From NCBI GenBank assembly GCA_022478985.1, contig JAKSZP010009514.1, positions 41,461 to 105,460 on the forward strand: DNA of 64,000 bases, given 5' to 3'. Below are positions 35,567 to 46,559 of the stretch, in pieces; position 1 is the stretch's first letter, and every line of letters begins with the position of its first letter. Under the pieces are notes generated by a model, which was not told the origin of the DNA, did not search any database, and worked only from the letters and a program-made list of their open reading frames with translations. The translations under genes and the position numbers were made by a program. This DNA is from Massospora cicadina. Its lineage: Eukaryota; Entomophthoromycota; Entomophthoromycetes; Entomophthorales; Entomophthoraceae.

Positions 35567-35595
35567 TGGGGAAGGCCGACCATGGGATGGACACT
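35567..35595 (-). promoter_or_regulatory. 3' tail motif of LINE-A1
   Basis: The minus strand reads TGTCCATCCCATGGTCGGCC just before the AATAAA-rich tail. CCAT-CCC-ATGG can form a small hairpin. Related motifs end every LINE with a visible 3' end, the half-LINEs and the SINE. Confidence 0.55.
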
Positions 35596-35686
35596 TCCGA
35601 ATATGACTCAGACGAGACAAAACTCAGTACCAGGTGAGGCACCTCAGAGAAGCGATGCTATCTCTTGTTGCCAGCGGGAACGCCAC

Positions 35687-38600
35687 TTATGGGAAGGGGG
35701 AGGGAACGTGTGTAGGGGGCGTAGCCACTATTGAGCACGTGTGGAGGAAGGGGTCTGATTTGATGAACCAGACTGGGAACCAGGAGGAGACCAGCTGCCG
35801 GCGACGTGGTGGGAGATATCCAAACATCCACGCTTGAAAGTGATCCACCAAATGAGACCGGAATCTGTGGACAGCTTCAGGGAGGGTGGGGATGGATCCG
35901 GCGATGGCATCCAAGACAATCGTGTGGATAGTCCACATGGCGATTGCAACCACCAGAGCACGAAGGGAGGGTGGGAGGGGGAGGCCATTGATGAAGCAAA
36001 CATATCTCTTGACAGACTGAAGATATGTGTTTGATCCTGGCCTAGCAGACGTTGGACTTCGCGCCATATTACTTTAGAGGTGGGGCACTTCTCCAGGCGG
36101 TGAAACAGCGTTCTATACTGGCCACACACGACACAGGATGAGTGTAAAGCATTAGAGCGCTCAGCTGTACGATACACCCACCTCAGGCAGCGCCACACAT
36201 GGGAGCGGACTTGAGGCTGCAACAGAGGATGGTGTGCGTATTTCCAGATAGTCTTTTGGGTCCCAGTGGAATAAGGGATGTCCATCATGTCCAGGTAATC
36301 CACCCTGGATAGGACTTGGGGTCAAATGGGGATCACGCCATCATGGATGGGTAGCCCCTGTACCTCTTGTGTGAACTGAGGAGAGGGGCGGCCTCTTCGG
36401 GTTATATGTCCACTAATACGAATTCTCCACTCTGCGCTTCGCATGGAGAGTAGGATTCGTTTGTAGTGGGTTTTGGTCCCGTGAGGCCCTGTGGCTGATG
36501 TGTGTGATGCGAGGTATTTCATCAGGGAGTGGGGGTTTGATGGATTGTTGAGGCCCAAGGCTCGGGAGAAGTTGGAGCAGGCCGCGCGGGACCAGTGTTG
36601 GGATGGGAGTGTAGGAGCAGTGACGGCCGCAATCCAGGTGCCTAGGATCTTGGCGGCATGGGCTTTGAAGTCAAGTAGGCCCATGCCACCATGATGATGA
36701 GGGCCAAACATGACCTCTAGCCGTACTGGTGGAGGGCGGCCTGACCAAAGCCAACCTTGTAGCAAAGCATACAGGGATTTGAAGAAGCTTGGGGAGAAGG
36801 GGATGGCGTGGGCTCCAAACCAGACTTTGGATAGGAGCATAGAGTTGGCAAGAACAACCCTGCCAGTGAGGGTAGTAGGGTGGGCTCTGAGAGAGGCGAT
36901 TCGCTTCGTCACGTTGTCCAGTATATGGCCCTCCATTACTGCTGACGCGTATCCTCCTGCCTCCAACCACACGCCCAGATGGCGTACCGGTCCTATGGTA
37001 GGTCGCGGCACAAAGGTGAGCACCAGTGGAGCGGTGTGTTTTGAGTTAGTAAGGCGTGGACTTGGGCGAGCAGCTGGGATGGGTTGGGAACTACTTGCTG
37101 GGGCCCAGCAGTTCTGAAACCGACCAAGGAGGATGATTTTGGTTTTGGAGGCGTTTAGTGCCGCGTTGCTTACCCGGGAATATTCCTGGATGAGGGCTTC
37201 AAGCGCGCGTGCATCTTTATTATTAGACACCCCCACCATGCAATCATCTGCAAATGCCATCATCTTGACTGGGGTTTGGCCTGGCACATGGACCCCAGTG
37301 AGTTGGGCATTCACATTTCGCAGTAGTGGGTCAAGGCTGAAGTTGTATAAGAGTGGGCTAAGGGGGTCCCCTTGTCGCAGGCCCCTTTGAGGATGGACTA
37401 CTTTTGTTAGGAAACCTGGGCCACGCAAAGCCATTGTTGCAGATTCCGTGAGCAGCATCACCCAGTTAATGAAGCGGGGAGGTAGGCGGAATTGTTGGAG
37501 GCAGGCCCTAAGGTATTCCCAGTTTACTCTATCATAGGCCTTTTGTTGGTCCAAGAATACAAGTGACCCAGAGGCTGTGGACTGACACACATTAGCCACA
37601 GAGTGCACGTTATCCCAAATCAACCTTCTGGGGATATAACCAAATTGTTCTGGAGAGATGGTGGCAGATGCTACAGTCCCTAAACGGTTAGCCATGATTT
37701 TTGTTAAAATTTTGGTGTCTGTGTTTGTTAGAGAAATGGAGCGCCAGTTGGCTAAGTCTAGCCTATCCCCTTTCTTGAAGAGTGTGACTGTAAAAGCCTC
37801 ATGTCCTCCTGGTAGGAGGCGCATTTCCAACAGGCTTTGGTTGAGTGAGGCTAGCAGCAATGGGGATATGTATTTAAAATATTTTTTGTAGAACTCATAT
37901 GGAATGCCATCTGGGCCTGGGTATTTTTGGTTTGGCTCACCACAAATGGTAGTCCATAATTCGTTCGGAGTAATTAAATTCATTATTTCTGGGTATCGGA
38001 AAATGGTGCAGATATGAGCTCTGTCAAGAAATTCTGCCATTTCGGCCAGCTGAATTGGTTTGGCTCGGTATAACTCAGAGTAATATCTTTGCGTTTCAAT
38101 TGCCACTTCAGCCGGTGTGTCCACAATAGAATTATCCAATCTTCGCACCTGTGTGCAGGCCACACTCTGGCGTGGTGCAAAATTTTTTTGAAGAAGTATG
38201 CGGTGCACTTGTCACCTTTAGTGATGCGTGTGGCCCTGTATTGGACACAAACCCGATGTTTGTGTTGCCTTTCAAGTGCATTGAGGTGGGCTGCTTCCTC
38301 CGCCCACTTCTGGCCCCATGCAGGGCTATATCCTGAGGCTGGAATGTTGGACTCCAAGTGGGCCAATTCCACCAGCGCGCGCGATATAACCGCCAATGTG
38401 GCTCATGAGCGTCTGGATGAGAGATGGCGATAGTGGCGGATGGTGTTTTTTTTGAAAGTTGCCCATGTGGAAAAGGGGTCTGCGCAAAACAGTGCAACAA
38501 ATGATTTTGCCAAAGTTGCCTCTTCCACCCACGTGGAAAATCCTGGCGACGCAAGCTCTAAGGGCAGATTTTGCACCAATGTGGGGCCTTTGCAACTGTG

Positions 38601-39311
38601 ATGGGAAATGGTATGTTATCGAGACCAGTCGGTGGTCAGAGAATTCTATTTTCGTTGTTTTGAAGTGGGAGATGTGGGGTTGAAATTTTGCTGGCGCTAG
38701 AATAAGGTCAATGTGGGTCATGGACCTTAATTGGCCGTTGTGGATGTGGGGATGCATCATGTTTTTGAGCAGTGGGGCATGTTGTGGCAGCGCATCCATT
38801 AACCCAAGGGTGGCTTTTAGAACGCGTAGTTCTATGTGACCCTGTGGGGCGTGGGGTGAGGGCGGCCACCGGTCCATTGGTGAGGTTAGCCAACAGTTCA
38901 TGTCACCGATTAGGAAAGAATTGGGGGGTAGCGGGAGGGATTTGACCAACGAGAAAAATTCCCAACGCTCTTGTGCACCGTTTGGGGCGTAAATGTTGAT
39001 GATTGTGTGTGCAACATTGGCCCATGAGAAGGTGACAACGAGCACTCGGTCATTTAGGAATGTTTCTGAAGATGCAAATTTGAAAAATTGTTTTTCCAAA
39101 TTAGCACCCCACAGTGCTTCGACCAAAAGGATAGGGATGGTAGGAGCATTGTTTTCCAAGCATCCTCGGAACCTTGTGGACAGTGGGTTTCCTGGATGGC
39201 CAGGATATCCACGGGTAAATTATTTTGTAAAAAACTCAGTTTCCTAGCCTGGGACAAGGAGGCCTTGAGTCCGGCAATATTCAGCGTCCCTAGAGTGAAG
39301 GTTTCCCCCAT
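35687..39311 (-). pseudogene. LINE-A1 ORF2: AP endonuclease, reverse transcriptase, CCHC
   Basis: The ATG at 39,311 (MGETFTLGTLNIAGLKASLS) starts the endonuclease. It continues after a shift near 39,130 with IGDMNCWL, MTHIDLILAP and FSDHRLV. A shift near 38,400 and another near 38,190 lead into a 628-codon open stretch (38,208-36,322) holding the RT: GPDGIPYEF at residues 98-106, FLDQQKAYDRV at 218-228, RQGDPLSP at 278-285 and catalytic FADD at 319-322. A single TGA at 36,322 replaces an Arg codon seen in LINE-A2. The CCHC CVVCGQYRTLFHRLEKC follows near 36,130. A last shift near 36,010 leads to the end at 35,687. Confidence 0.9.
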
Positions 39312-40731
39312 CGCACCTTAGGTGCAAGGGGTGGGCCCCCTGGCCCACCAGCCTCTTCCAGGTCCCCACGGGCTTTCACAGCAGCACGGGTATTAGCAGC
39401 AACGCTATCAGGGTTTTTGTTAATTTTTGCAGAAAGAGTCACGTTGGCTTTGGCCTTCGCTTTTTGTTTTCCCGACGGCAGACGAATTTTTTGTGGTGCA
39501 GATAAGTTCGGTGCACCGTCAAGTGGGGCAAAAAAATTTTTTTTGGTTGGGATAGGTCCCAAGTCAGTTTCAACCGGGGCTTGGGTGCAGCAATTGGGTG
39601 AGATCAAATCTCCCATTGGATCCTCAGATTGAGTGGCCCATTCAGCTTGGGCCTCCCAATCTGATTGGGTGATGGATTCCTGAGTTGCTTCTGCCGCGAA
39701 GGTCTCCATGTCCTCCTGGCGTTGTGAGTGTGGGATGGTGGTGGTGACCTTAACCGCTTCCTTGGCCGCGGTCCTATGGGCCTGCTTGGCCTTCTTCCAC
39801 TCCTGTGGGGAGATGGGCTTTACCAATAGGTAGCAGCCTTGTGCTCCCCACGGGAAAGCCTCTTTGGTGCTTGTGGTTGGTTTGTAGTGCGCCTCTCCGC
39901 TGGCCATGGCCGCCAAGGGGTGCTCTTGGAATGTAACGCCCTCTTTAATGGGGCACGCGTGTGCCTTATGGCCAAACGCGTCACAGTGGGTGCAAATGGG
40001 GGCGTGCTGTCCACAGTTACCCGGAATGGGTGGGTGGTGTGCCCTGCAATGTCAATAAAGGTGGAGTGCAGGATCTGGGTTAGGTCCTTCGCAATCTCCT
40101 CAGTTGGGGTCAGAACTGCAATGGCTTTGCCGGTGCACAGGTGTGGCATCAGTGTGAAACGTTGCATTTCGAAAGATTGTATTTCGCCATATATGGTGAG
40201 ACCATCTTTCAGGTGTTGCTCCAAAATGTCACGTTTTACTGTAGTAGGCAAAAAGTCAAACATGAGGAAAATTTGGTTTGATTTTGTCCATCTGGTGCAT
40301 TTAGTTTTGATGACCCGTTGCCCTTTGGGGAGGTCAACCACTACGCGCACTGCTGCAGCCTCGTCTGCTGCTATTTTGCTTTCAAAACCTAGGTCCAGCC
40401 AACCGCACGACATGGAGTGAGGTGCAATGTACACCGCGGTCGGGAAAATTTTGTGTACATCTTCACAAAATTTTTCCCATAGGGCCGTTTTTTGGATGTC
40501 CAGATACACACGGACTCCGAATTCCACCGATGAAAGTGGCTGGGAATGTGGCGTATTGATGTACTGGTTGCATCGTGCTTGCCACGCGAGTATCTCCAGG
40601 GAAATTGTGACCGCCGGTTTTTTTAGATTTTTTTCTATTCCGCAGGATTCTCTGGGGCGTTTTCGAACGTTAGAGGCCGCGGGCCTTCCGCCTGCTCCTC
40701 TTGCCTTGCTTGCCCAACTGCTCCCTGACAT
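39290..40731 (-). pseudogene. LINE-A1 ORF1, RRM-like protein with CCHC knuckle, one frameshift
   Basis: It starts at the ATG at 40,731 (MSGSSWASKARGAGGRPAAS) with a basic N-terminus. The RRM-like core spans about residues 50-240. A one-base deletion near 40,000, in a CCCCCA run where LINE-A2 has CCCCCTA, shifts the frame. Corrected by comparison, the next motif is the knuckle CTHCDAFGHKAHAC, and the frame stays open to the stop at 39,290. The whole protein would be about 480 residues. Its end overlaps the ORF2 start by 22 bases. It would bind element RNA and act as chaperone. Confidence 0.88.
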
Positions 40732-40840
40732 GGGCGCAGACTAATCCCTCTATGAGATTATCAAACTAGATTTAGTCTTGAATTGAATGGGTTGCAAAAG
40801 TGTTTGCAACGAGAAAGAAAAGTAGGATCCAAAACATGTT

Positions 40841-42420
40841 ACCAACTAAAAACCTCCCCCTTCTGTTCTTCATTTCCACCTTTATGCTTGTCCCTTTGGC
40901 CACTTTCCAGACCATTCGCCCACTACTCAGCTTCTCAAAATCCTTTAATACGCGTCTTGTCATTGGATGTTCCAAAAATTACCATATTCTGCTGAGGTCA
41001 GATTGCTTATCATCAGCTCATCATGAATCTAATTGAATCTTTAAATCCTCTCATCTCAGTTTTCAGCAGATAACCAATGATTATTATTAATAAATGAGTT
41101 TATTGTCCTGTCATATTAAAGTTTTTACATCACCCTCATTGACTGGACAATAAGTCTTTAGTACAACTTCAGCTAATGTTTTCCATCATATATTCATTTT
41201 AACAGATGCAACCAAGTCCCCAATCCCTGATGTATCTCCTTAGGGCATGGGATAACATAGGCATGGCTGACCCTGACCAAGTCCCACTACCTGAGTTTTC
41301 AAACACTTTTAGCAATGATGGGGTGCCAGAGATGGATGCCGCGACTGGCTTGTCTCGGAGGAGCTCCTCCTTAAGTTTGTTGGTCATCTGACGTTTTTGC
41401 GCGCCCCTTTTGGCGTTCTCATGGTGTAGTTGCACTGGAATGGAGAGCAGAGAAGATGTCTCATTTGATAAAGCAGCGCAGCTCCTGTCAGACATGTTCA
41501 GCCTTCTAGTGCTATCACCTATTGCTGAGCCTCATTTGGAGGGGCTGTCAGTCCACCAGATGTTAAGCTTTTTGCGATGGGTGCTAGTTAACTAAACAAG
41601 GGAATTTTCCATGCTCCAAACCACTCCCCGCTAGCTGGGATAAGCTTCCAGAATAACCATTTGAACTGCATGCATTCTGGGGTTTCTGCAGAATTTTAGG
41701 CTCTGGATGTCAATAAAGCAATCTGGCGACTCCTCAATGTGGGTCCCATTGAGAACATGGATCTCTTCCCCTGCTGGCGAGTTGGTTCAGTGATGGGATT
41801 TTATGTGGCGTGCTGGAATGGGCATATCAGGGAACATATTATGAATACGTTTCCTTTATACATGCCTATCCCAGACTGGAAGATTTCCTTGTGGATTTTC
41901 TGGCGCTTGGCGCATCCTTTTCCCTTAGATCCAGAACACAGCTATTCATTTGCTGCCCGCCTCGTCTATCTCCCCCTTCATTGTGTAATCCCTGTTATCC
42001 TAAGACCAACAGTAGATATGGTTGTAAGCCTTAATCCTGGTGGCTCAGGAGCACATTTTTTTCGATCACCTGGTTGCTTTGCCGCCTCCATGACTCTTAC
42101 CCTGGGGGTTTGGCCCAACTTTTTCTAGTGGCTCATCTGTAAAGACCTTCCACCCTTCCACTGGAATTTAATCACTCGTTCTATTACCAACACCCTCTCC
42201 TCCATTGATATTGCCACCTCCTCCTTAGTTAACCTCCAAAGGGTTCTGAGATACTGAACTTCCTACAAGACATTAGACTTAAAAGTTGCGTGCATTTCAA
42301 CAATTAAAGTGCAAGTACAGCCAATAAAAAGCAGAGGCGTCAAAGTCAGTTGTGAGGCAGCGACAAACAATGTACTAATCTATTTGCTCTACTTTATATT
42401 AGAGTGAGTTATCAGCCATA
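40841..42420. other. Unassigned region with weak coding on both strands
   Basis: A plus-strand frame at 41,206-41,592 has one TGA, and another at 41,739-42,128 (MGPIENMDLFPCWRVGSVMG) is open. Minus-strand frames such as 41,495-41,199 are also open. None carries a motif that I recognise. By position this should include the 3' end of gypsy G4, whose integrase ends near 42,430, and possibly its LTR, but the partner LTR is outside the window. Confidence 0.35.
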
Positions 42421-42738
42421 TATTTTTATATAATTTTTTGTGACCACTATTTTTTATCTAACTAAAGAAACTTGTCGTGAACTTAGTTAATAATATGACC
42501 TGTTGCTGGATCTCTAATTGTGTATGAATTGGCACTGTTTTCTCTATTATCTCAAAGGGCCCAATTTATAGGGTAACTAATTTAATCTGACATCCAAAAC
42601 TTTGCAGTAATGGAATGGGACACCCTCTTTTAATGAGAACTGCGGAAGTCCACTACGCCATTGTTGATTGAACTCATGATCCCTTATCTTTTTAGCTAAG
42701 CTTGTTGAGTATGCTAATTTCTGAATTTTAGGGGGTAG

Positions 42739-42793
42739 AAGGCGAGTTGGTAGGGTGTATGGCTACTAACCTGAAGGTTGCAGGTTCAATTCC
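42739..42793 (+). promoter_or_regulatory. Internal polymerase III promoter (A and B boxes) of the SINE
   Basis: The A-box-like GGCGAGTTGGTAGG near 42,741 and the B box GGTTCAATTCC at 42,783-42,793 are separated by the normal tRNA distance of about 30-35 bases. Confidence 0.75.
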
Positions 42794-42985
42794 CACCCTT
42801 TGCACATTGATCGGGGTGCCAGCTGAAGGAAGCTATTGGCGGTTAGTAGGTATAATAACACGAAAACCTTACCCATGATGTAACCAGAAAAATCCAAGTC
42901 CTGATCCAAAGGTGAAAAAAACTTTCTACGACAGAGTTGACCCTGCTCAGGTTTCATGTCAATACTTTCTTTCTCTATTTTTGGT

Positions 42986-43013
42986 AATGTCCATCCCCTG
43001 GTCGGCTTGCCTC
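42986..43013 (+). promoter_or_regulatory. 3' tail motif of the SINE
   Basis: AATGTCCATCCCCTGGTCGG followed by CTTGCCTC and AAATAAATAAA. hLINE-B1 has AATGTCCATCTCCTGGTTGG then CTTATCTC and AAATAAA at the same place. Confidence 0.7.
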
Positions 43014-44099
43014 AAATAAATAAAAAAATAATTTCTGAATTTTAATTAACTTGGACATAAAAGCTAACAGATAACGCTGTGGATCTATTCCACTGGTGTT
43101 ATCTACATAGGACTAGAGTAATGTAGTCAGGGATGGGTTCCTTTCCTAAAGAGCTGGAAGGGACCCTTCACAGTCACTTTGTGATAGCTAATATTGTAGG
43201 CAAAGACCGTGATAGAGAGGAGAGTACTCCAGGTAGATGTTTTATCCATTATCAGCTTCCTGAGTATATTCACCAGGGTTCCATTAACTCACTTGACTTA
43301 CCATTAGATACAGGATAGATGGGGATGTTATAACCCCGTGGATAGGCAGAAATCTGTTTTTTGGGAAAGTATAAAAGGTAATTTAGTTCCATTTACAGTG
43401 ACTATGAACTGTGGGAAGCTGTGCCGTTGGATTATGCACTACATTATGAGTTTAGCAACAGCGATCTCATCCAAATTATTTTTATCACGCGTGATTCTAC
43501 CCACCTTTTCAAATGATCTAGCGCTACCATGATGTACTTGGAGCGATTTGCGTCCATTGGCAAAGGCTCTCACAATGTCAATGGGCACCGTGTGCCATGA
43601 AAACTGGGGTTTCACCAGCTGATAGTAGGTCTTCTGCTAAAAAGGCTTCTCTACTTGACATTTGTGACAACAGGAAATCATTTTTGAGCACGTCAAAGTG
43701 AATACTCTACCAATAGTAATGCAGTCACAAGAACACTAATGTTTTGAATAACCCTCCATGACCTACACTACCGCCTTGTGAGCGCTCAGATTATTGTCCA
43801 TTTAAAAAAGAGGATTTGATAAGCATTGCGTAACACCACCAACCTGATTGTACAACACACCATTTTTACAAAAAGTATCAGCCCTCATTCCATCCAACGC
43901 CCAAGATAACTTAATTAGAACAATAGCATATTTGCCGCTGATCATTTTTTGTACATTAATCACCTTGATCCTCCATTATGGAGATTGTTAGTAGCCATGA
44001 TAAGCAGTCAGCGTTCTGATGCTTCACACCAGGGTGATGAAGTGATTCAAAATCGTAGGCTTGAAGCTTGAGAGCACACCAAGTGAGGCATCTATCCGG

Positions 44100-45462
44100 C
44101 TTTAATGATTCTAGACCAATGCAATGAAGGGTGGTCAGTCATGATCTTAAACTTTACTCAATGAAGGTAAACCCTGGATTGTTTGTAGGCGTAGATTACA
44201 GTTAGACACTCCCATTCAGTAATTATGTAATTCCTTTTGTGGCAGTTTAAACTTTGACTGTAGTAAGTGACAGGGTGCTCCACCCTCATTGTCCCATTAA
44301 GAAATACATATCCAATGGCAGAAAGGTAGCATCCGTAAGAATAATGAACTCCTTCTTGAAGTTCAGATGTTGCAATACTGGGGCGCTGATTAATGCTGTC
44401 CAAATAGTACCAAAAAACTATGACACCATTCTTCCCATTTCAATGAATTATACTTTTTCAAAAGCCTGAATAATGGGTCCCAATACAACTGAATTTGTGA
44501 ATAAAGCCTTATTAATACATGATCATGCCTAAAAAAACCTGAATATCCCACTTAGTACTTGGGAAGGCTATCTTCTGGATGGCTTCCAGCTTAGTTGGTT
44601 GCATTATAAGTCCCCATGGCAACTACAACAAACCAAGAATATTTAGTTGGTAATTAATGAAGTGGCATTTTCAGGGCTTAAACTTGATGTTAGCCACTGC
44701 AAACTAGTGGAATACTTTTCCAAATGATTTAGATGCTCTAAAACATCTTCAAGAAGACTTTGATGTCAGTGAGGTACACAAGGATTCATGACATCTTGAG
44801 ATTACACAGAATAGTGTCCATAGCCCTCTGGAAAGTAACTGGGGCGTTACACAGCCCCTGTGGCATACAAATGGGCTGGAATAAACCCTTAGAAGAGATT
44901 ATGGCGCACTTATCTTGTTACATCTTGGGAAGTTTGTTTTACAATTAACCCAATAATAAGTTCTTCGCCAAAAAATGGTGAGATATGCCAAAACGGTCCA
45001 AAGTGGCAACAATTTGGGGCACCGGATACATGAACTTTTTGGTAATATGGTCCAGTTATCAGTAGTCAATTACTACCCAGTTGATGCTGTCCTTTTTTAA
45101 TAATTAATACAGGTGAAGACCAATGATTCTTAAATGTCTCCAGCATTCCCTTCTCCAGCAGCTTCCTTATTTTGTCAGAAACTACCTCTTCTGCAGCCTT
45201 CGAGTAATGGATTGCCTGGGACAAATTAGAAGGGTGATCCACTGTATCTAACTGGTTGATGACGCCATGAGAGCATCCCAGATCTTGATCATCAGCCACA
45301 AAAATCTCTTGATACTTTTCAAATAAAGCCATTGAATGATCCTTCTGCTCTTCTGAGAACCCTGCTGAAGCTTCTTGCAGAACCACTGCCATTACACTGG
45401 CATGAGGTCCAGTGGAAAGACCAAACTCATCCAGCAAACTGAATTCATGGAGTGAAGAACCT
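44100..45462 (-). pseudogene. G4 RT and RNase H remnant
   Basis: The open stretch up to 45,462 contains FEKYQEIFVADDQDLGCSHG and EKGMLETFKNHWSSPVLIIK, the RT N-terminus. The catalytic box near 44,780 reads YLTD instead of YxDD. RNase H is at 44,403-44,158 (EHPVTYYSQSLNCHKRNYII). The 45,584-45,066 frame continues artificially into the solo LTR upstream, so its first about 40 residues are not element protein. Confidence 0.75.
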
Positions 45463-46201
45463 TGTTGGAATTCAGGTTTTAAATGCTCGCAGTGCTTTTT
45501 GCACCTAAATTTCAAAAATATTTTTGCAAGAGATTTATTACTCTCAACTTCATAAATAAATGACTTTAGGGGATTGTATACCACCTAAATTTATAGATAT
45601 AAAAGATTTTATTAATAATAAATAAGCTTGAATTTATAAGTTTTTTATTAAAAGAAACTTGGGGGCTGGGAAGAGACCTTCTTGATATCTTAAGCCCTAG
45701 TATTTATATTGTATTGAGGCTTAAAGTGAATGAGGCACGATTTAGATTAGGCTAGGAATAGCCAAGTTAGGGAAGATTCAGTTTTGACCTATAGGAGCTC
45801 TCAAGACTTGCCTTGCTTTATTTATCTGATGGAGGGTCAATGGCAGGTAGGACAAAGCCGTGAGGTAATAATTTAATATATTTGATAATTATTGTGCAGG
45901 AAAATATTTGCACCTTGCAGGAACTCCTCCAACACTACAAAAAAGTTGGTCTTTGCCTAGATATGTGAATCAAACTGTAAATGGGCCGGAGAGGACCTTG
46001 GATGGACATCTCTCATTCTACCGCATGGTTGGTGCAATATAACTACCCAAACTCTTGCTATTTGGCCGAGAAGTTTTAATAAAAGTACTACCCCAATTCA
46101 AGGGGTTCTACCAAAAATTGGCCAAGATCTTTTGTCTGATAAAATAGTTATTTACCTCCAAAATGCTCTTCTCAAAGTATTGGTCTTGTAATTTTCTGAC
46201 A
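45463..46201 (-). repeat. Solo LTR of the G1/G3 family
   Basis: This 739-bp LTR has a perfect 5-bp TSD, AACCT, at 45,458-45,462 and 46,202-46,206. The ends read TGTTGGAATTCAGG and TTTTCTGACA on the plus strand, matching G3 LTR ends. No internal region is attached, so it is the product of LTR-LTR recombination. G4 coding resumes on both sides. Confidence 0.92.
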
Positions 46202-46398
46202 AACCTCATTGATGGGGTCATAATGCAAATATGCCACCACCTGGTATCTTCAGACCACAGCGGCCCTTTTTGCAGGTTTGCTAGCAACACTTTAATCTCT
46301 CCATGGACAGGTAATATGATGCCTGGGGCCACATCGGGGTTTGAAATAGGATTTCTGTTAGAGCCCAAGAACCTCACTAGCAAAACTTTTTAGATATT
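46202..46398 (-). pseudogene. G4 protease-RT linker fragment
   Basis: An open minus frame reads LVRFLGSNRNPISNPDVAPG and GIILPVHGEIKVLLANLQKG. Its place between protease and RT of the rejoined G4 fits the pol linker. It is bounded by the solo LTR and hLINE-B2. Confidence 0.5.
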
Positions 46399-46430
46399 TC
46401 GATTTTAAGTTTTATTATTTATTTATTTAA

Positions 46431-46458
46431 CCGAGGCAAGCTGATCAGGTGACAGACA
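46431..46458 (-). promoter_or_regulatory. 3' tail motif of hLINE-B2
   Basis: The minus strand reads TGTCTGTCACCTGATCAGCT followed by TGCCTCGGTTAAATAAA, a diverged form of the shared tail. Confidence 0.5.
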
Positions 46459-46559
46459 ATACTGAACTAGAAACTCCAAAACTAAACCAAGCAAACACAT
46501 GACTGACTGCCCTAAACAAGCAGCGGGAAATGCAAAAGAAACGATAAAACAACCTATCA

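Larger units (their letters stand above)
35550..40821 (-). mobile_element. LINE-A1, full-length non-LTR retrotransposon
   Basis: A perfect 19-bp TSD, GTAGGATCCAAAACATGTT, lies at 35,531-35,549 and 40,822-40,840. The length of 5,272 bp agrees with the separately delimited LINE-A2 (5,279 bp), so this is the complete unit: 90-base 5' UTR, ORF1, ORF2, short 3' UTR and a tail ending AATAAATTTAAATTT. ORF2 architecture (endonuclease, RT, C-terminal CCHC) and the FLDQQKAYDRV motif suggest an L1/Tx1-like clade. It has only a few lesions and is among the best-preserved LINEs here. Confidence 0.92.
42731..43028 (+). mobile_element. tRNA-derived SINE, intact, 298 bp
   Basis: A perfect 16-bp TSD, TAATTTCTGAATTTTA, lies at 42,715-42,730 and 43,029-43,044. 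The head is tRNA-like: an A-box region AAGGCGAGTTGGTAGGGTG (about 42,739) and a perfect B box GGTTCAATTCC (42,783-42,793), spaced as in a tRNA, with CTACTAA in anticodon-loop position. A non-tRNA body follows, then the tail GTCCATCCCCTGGTCGGCTT and CTCAAATAAATAAAAAAA. RNA polymerase III would transcribe it from the internal promoter, and LINE enzymes would mobilise it through the shared tail. It interrupts the G4 integrase. Confidence 0.92.
42430..43900 (-). pseudogene. G4 integrase remnant, interrupted by a SINE
   Basis: The minus strand shows the zinc-region CCHKCQVEKPF (about 43,665), IDIVRAFANG (about 43,570), VNGTLVNILRKLI (about 43,270) and FAYNISYHKVT (about 43,190), typical of gypsy integrases. 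After the SINE is removed the peptide continues KIQKLAYSTSLAKKIRDHEF (about 42,730-42,670) and reaches LPYKLGPFEIIEK, the GPF module (about 42,560). Stops and shifts occur throughout. Confidence 0.72.

Noticed and set aside
36491..37390. Plus-strand ORFs across LINE-A1
   Set aside because: They are shadows of the 628-codon RT frame on the minus strand.
40836..41036. Small ORF with a hydrophobic N-terminus, like a secreted effector
   Set aside because: Its start codon is part of the LINE-A1 target duplication, it is only about 66 codons and nothing else supports it; hydrophobic stretches are common in such DNA.
45464..45584. N-terminal extension of the G4 RT frame
   Set aside because: It is translated solo-LTR sequence joined to G4 by the insertion, not element protein.
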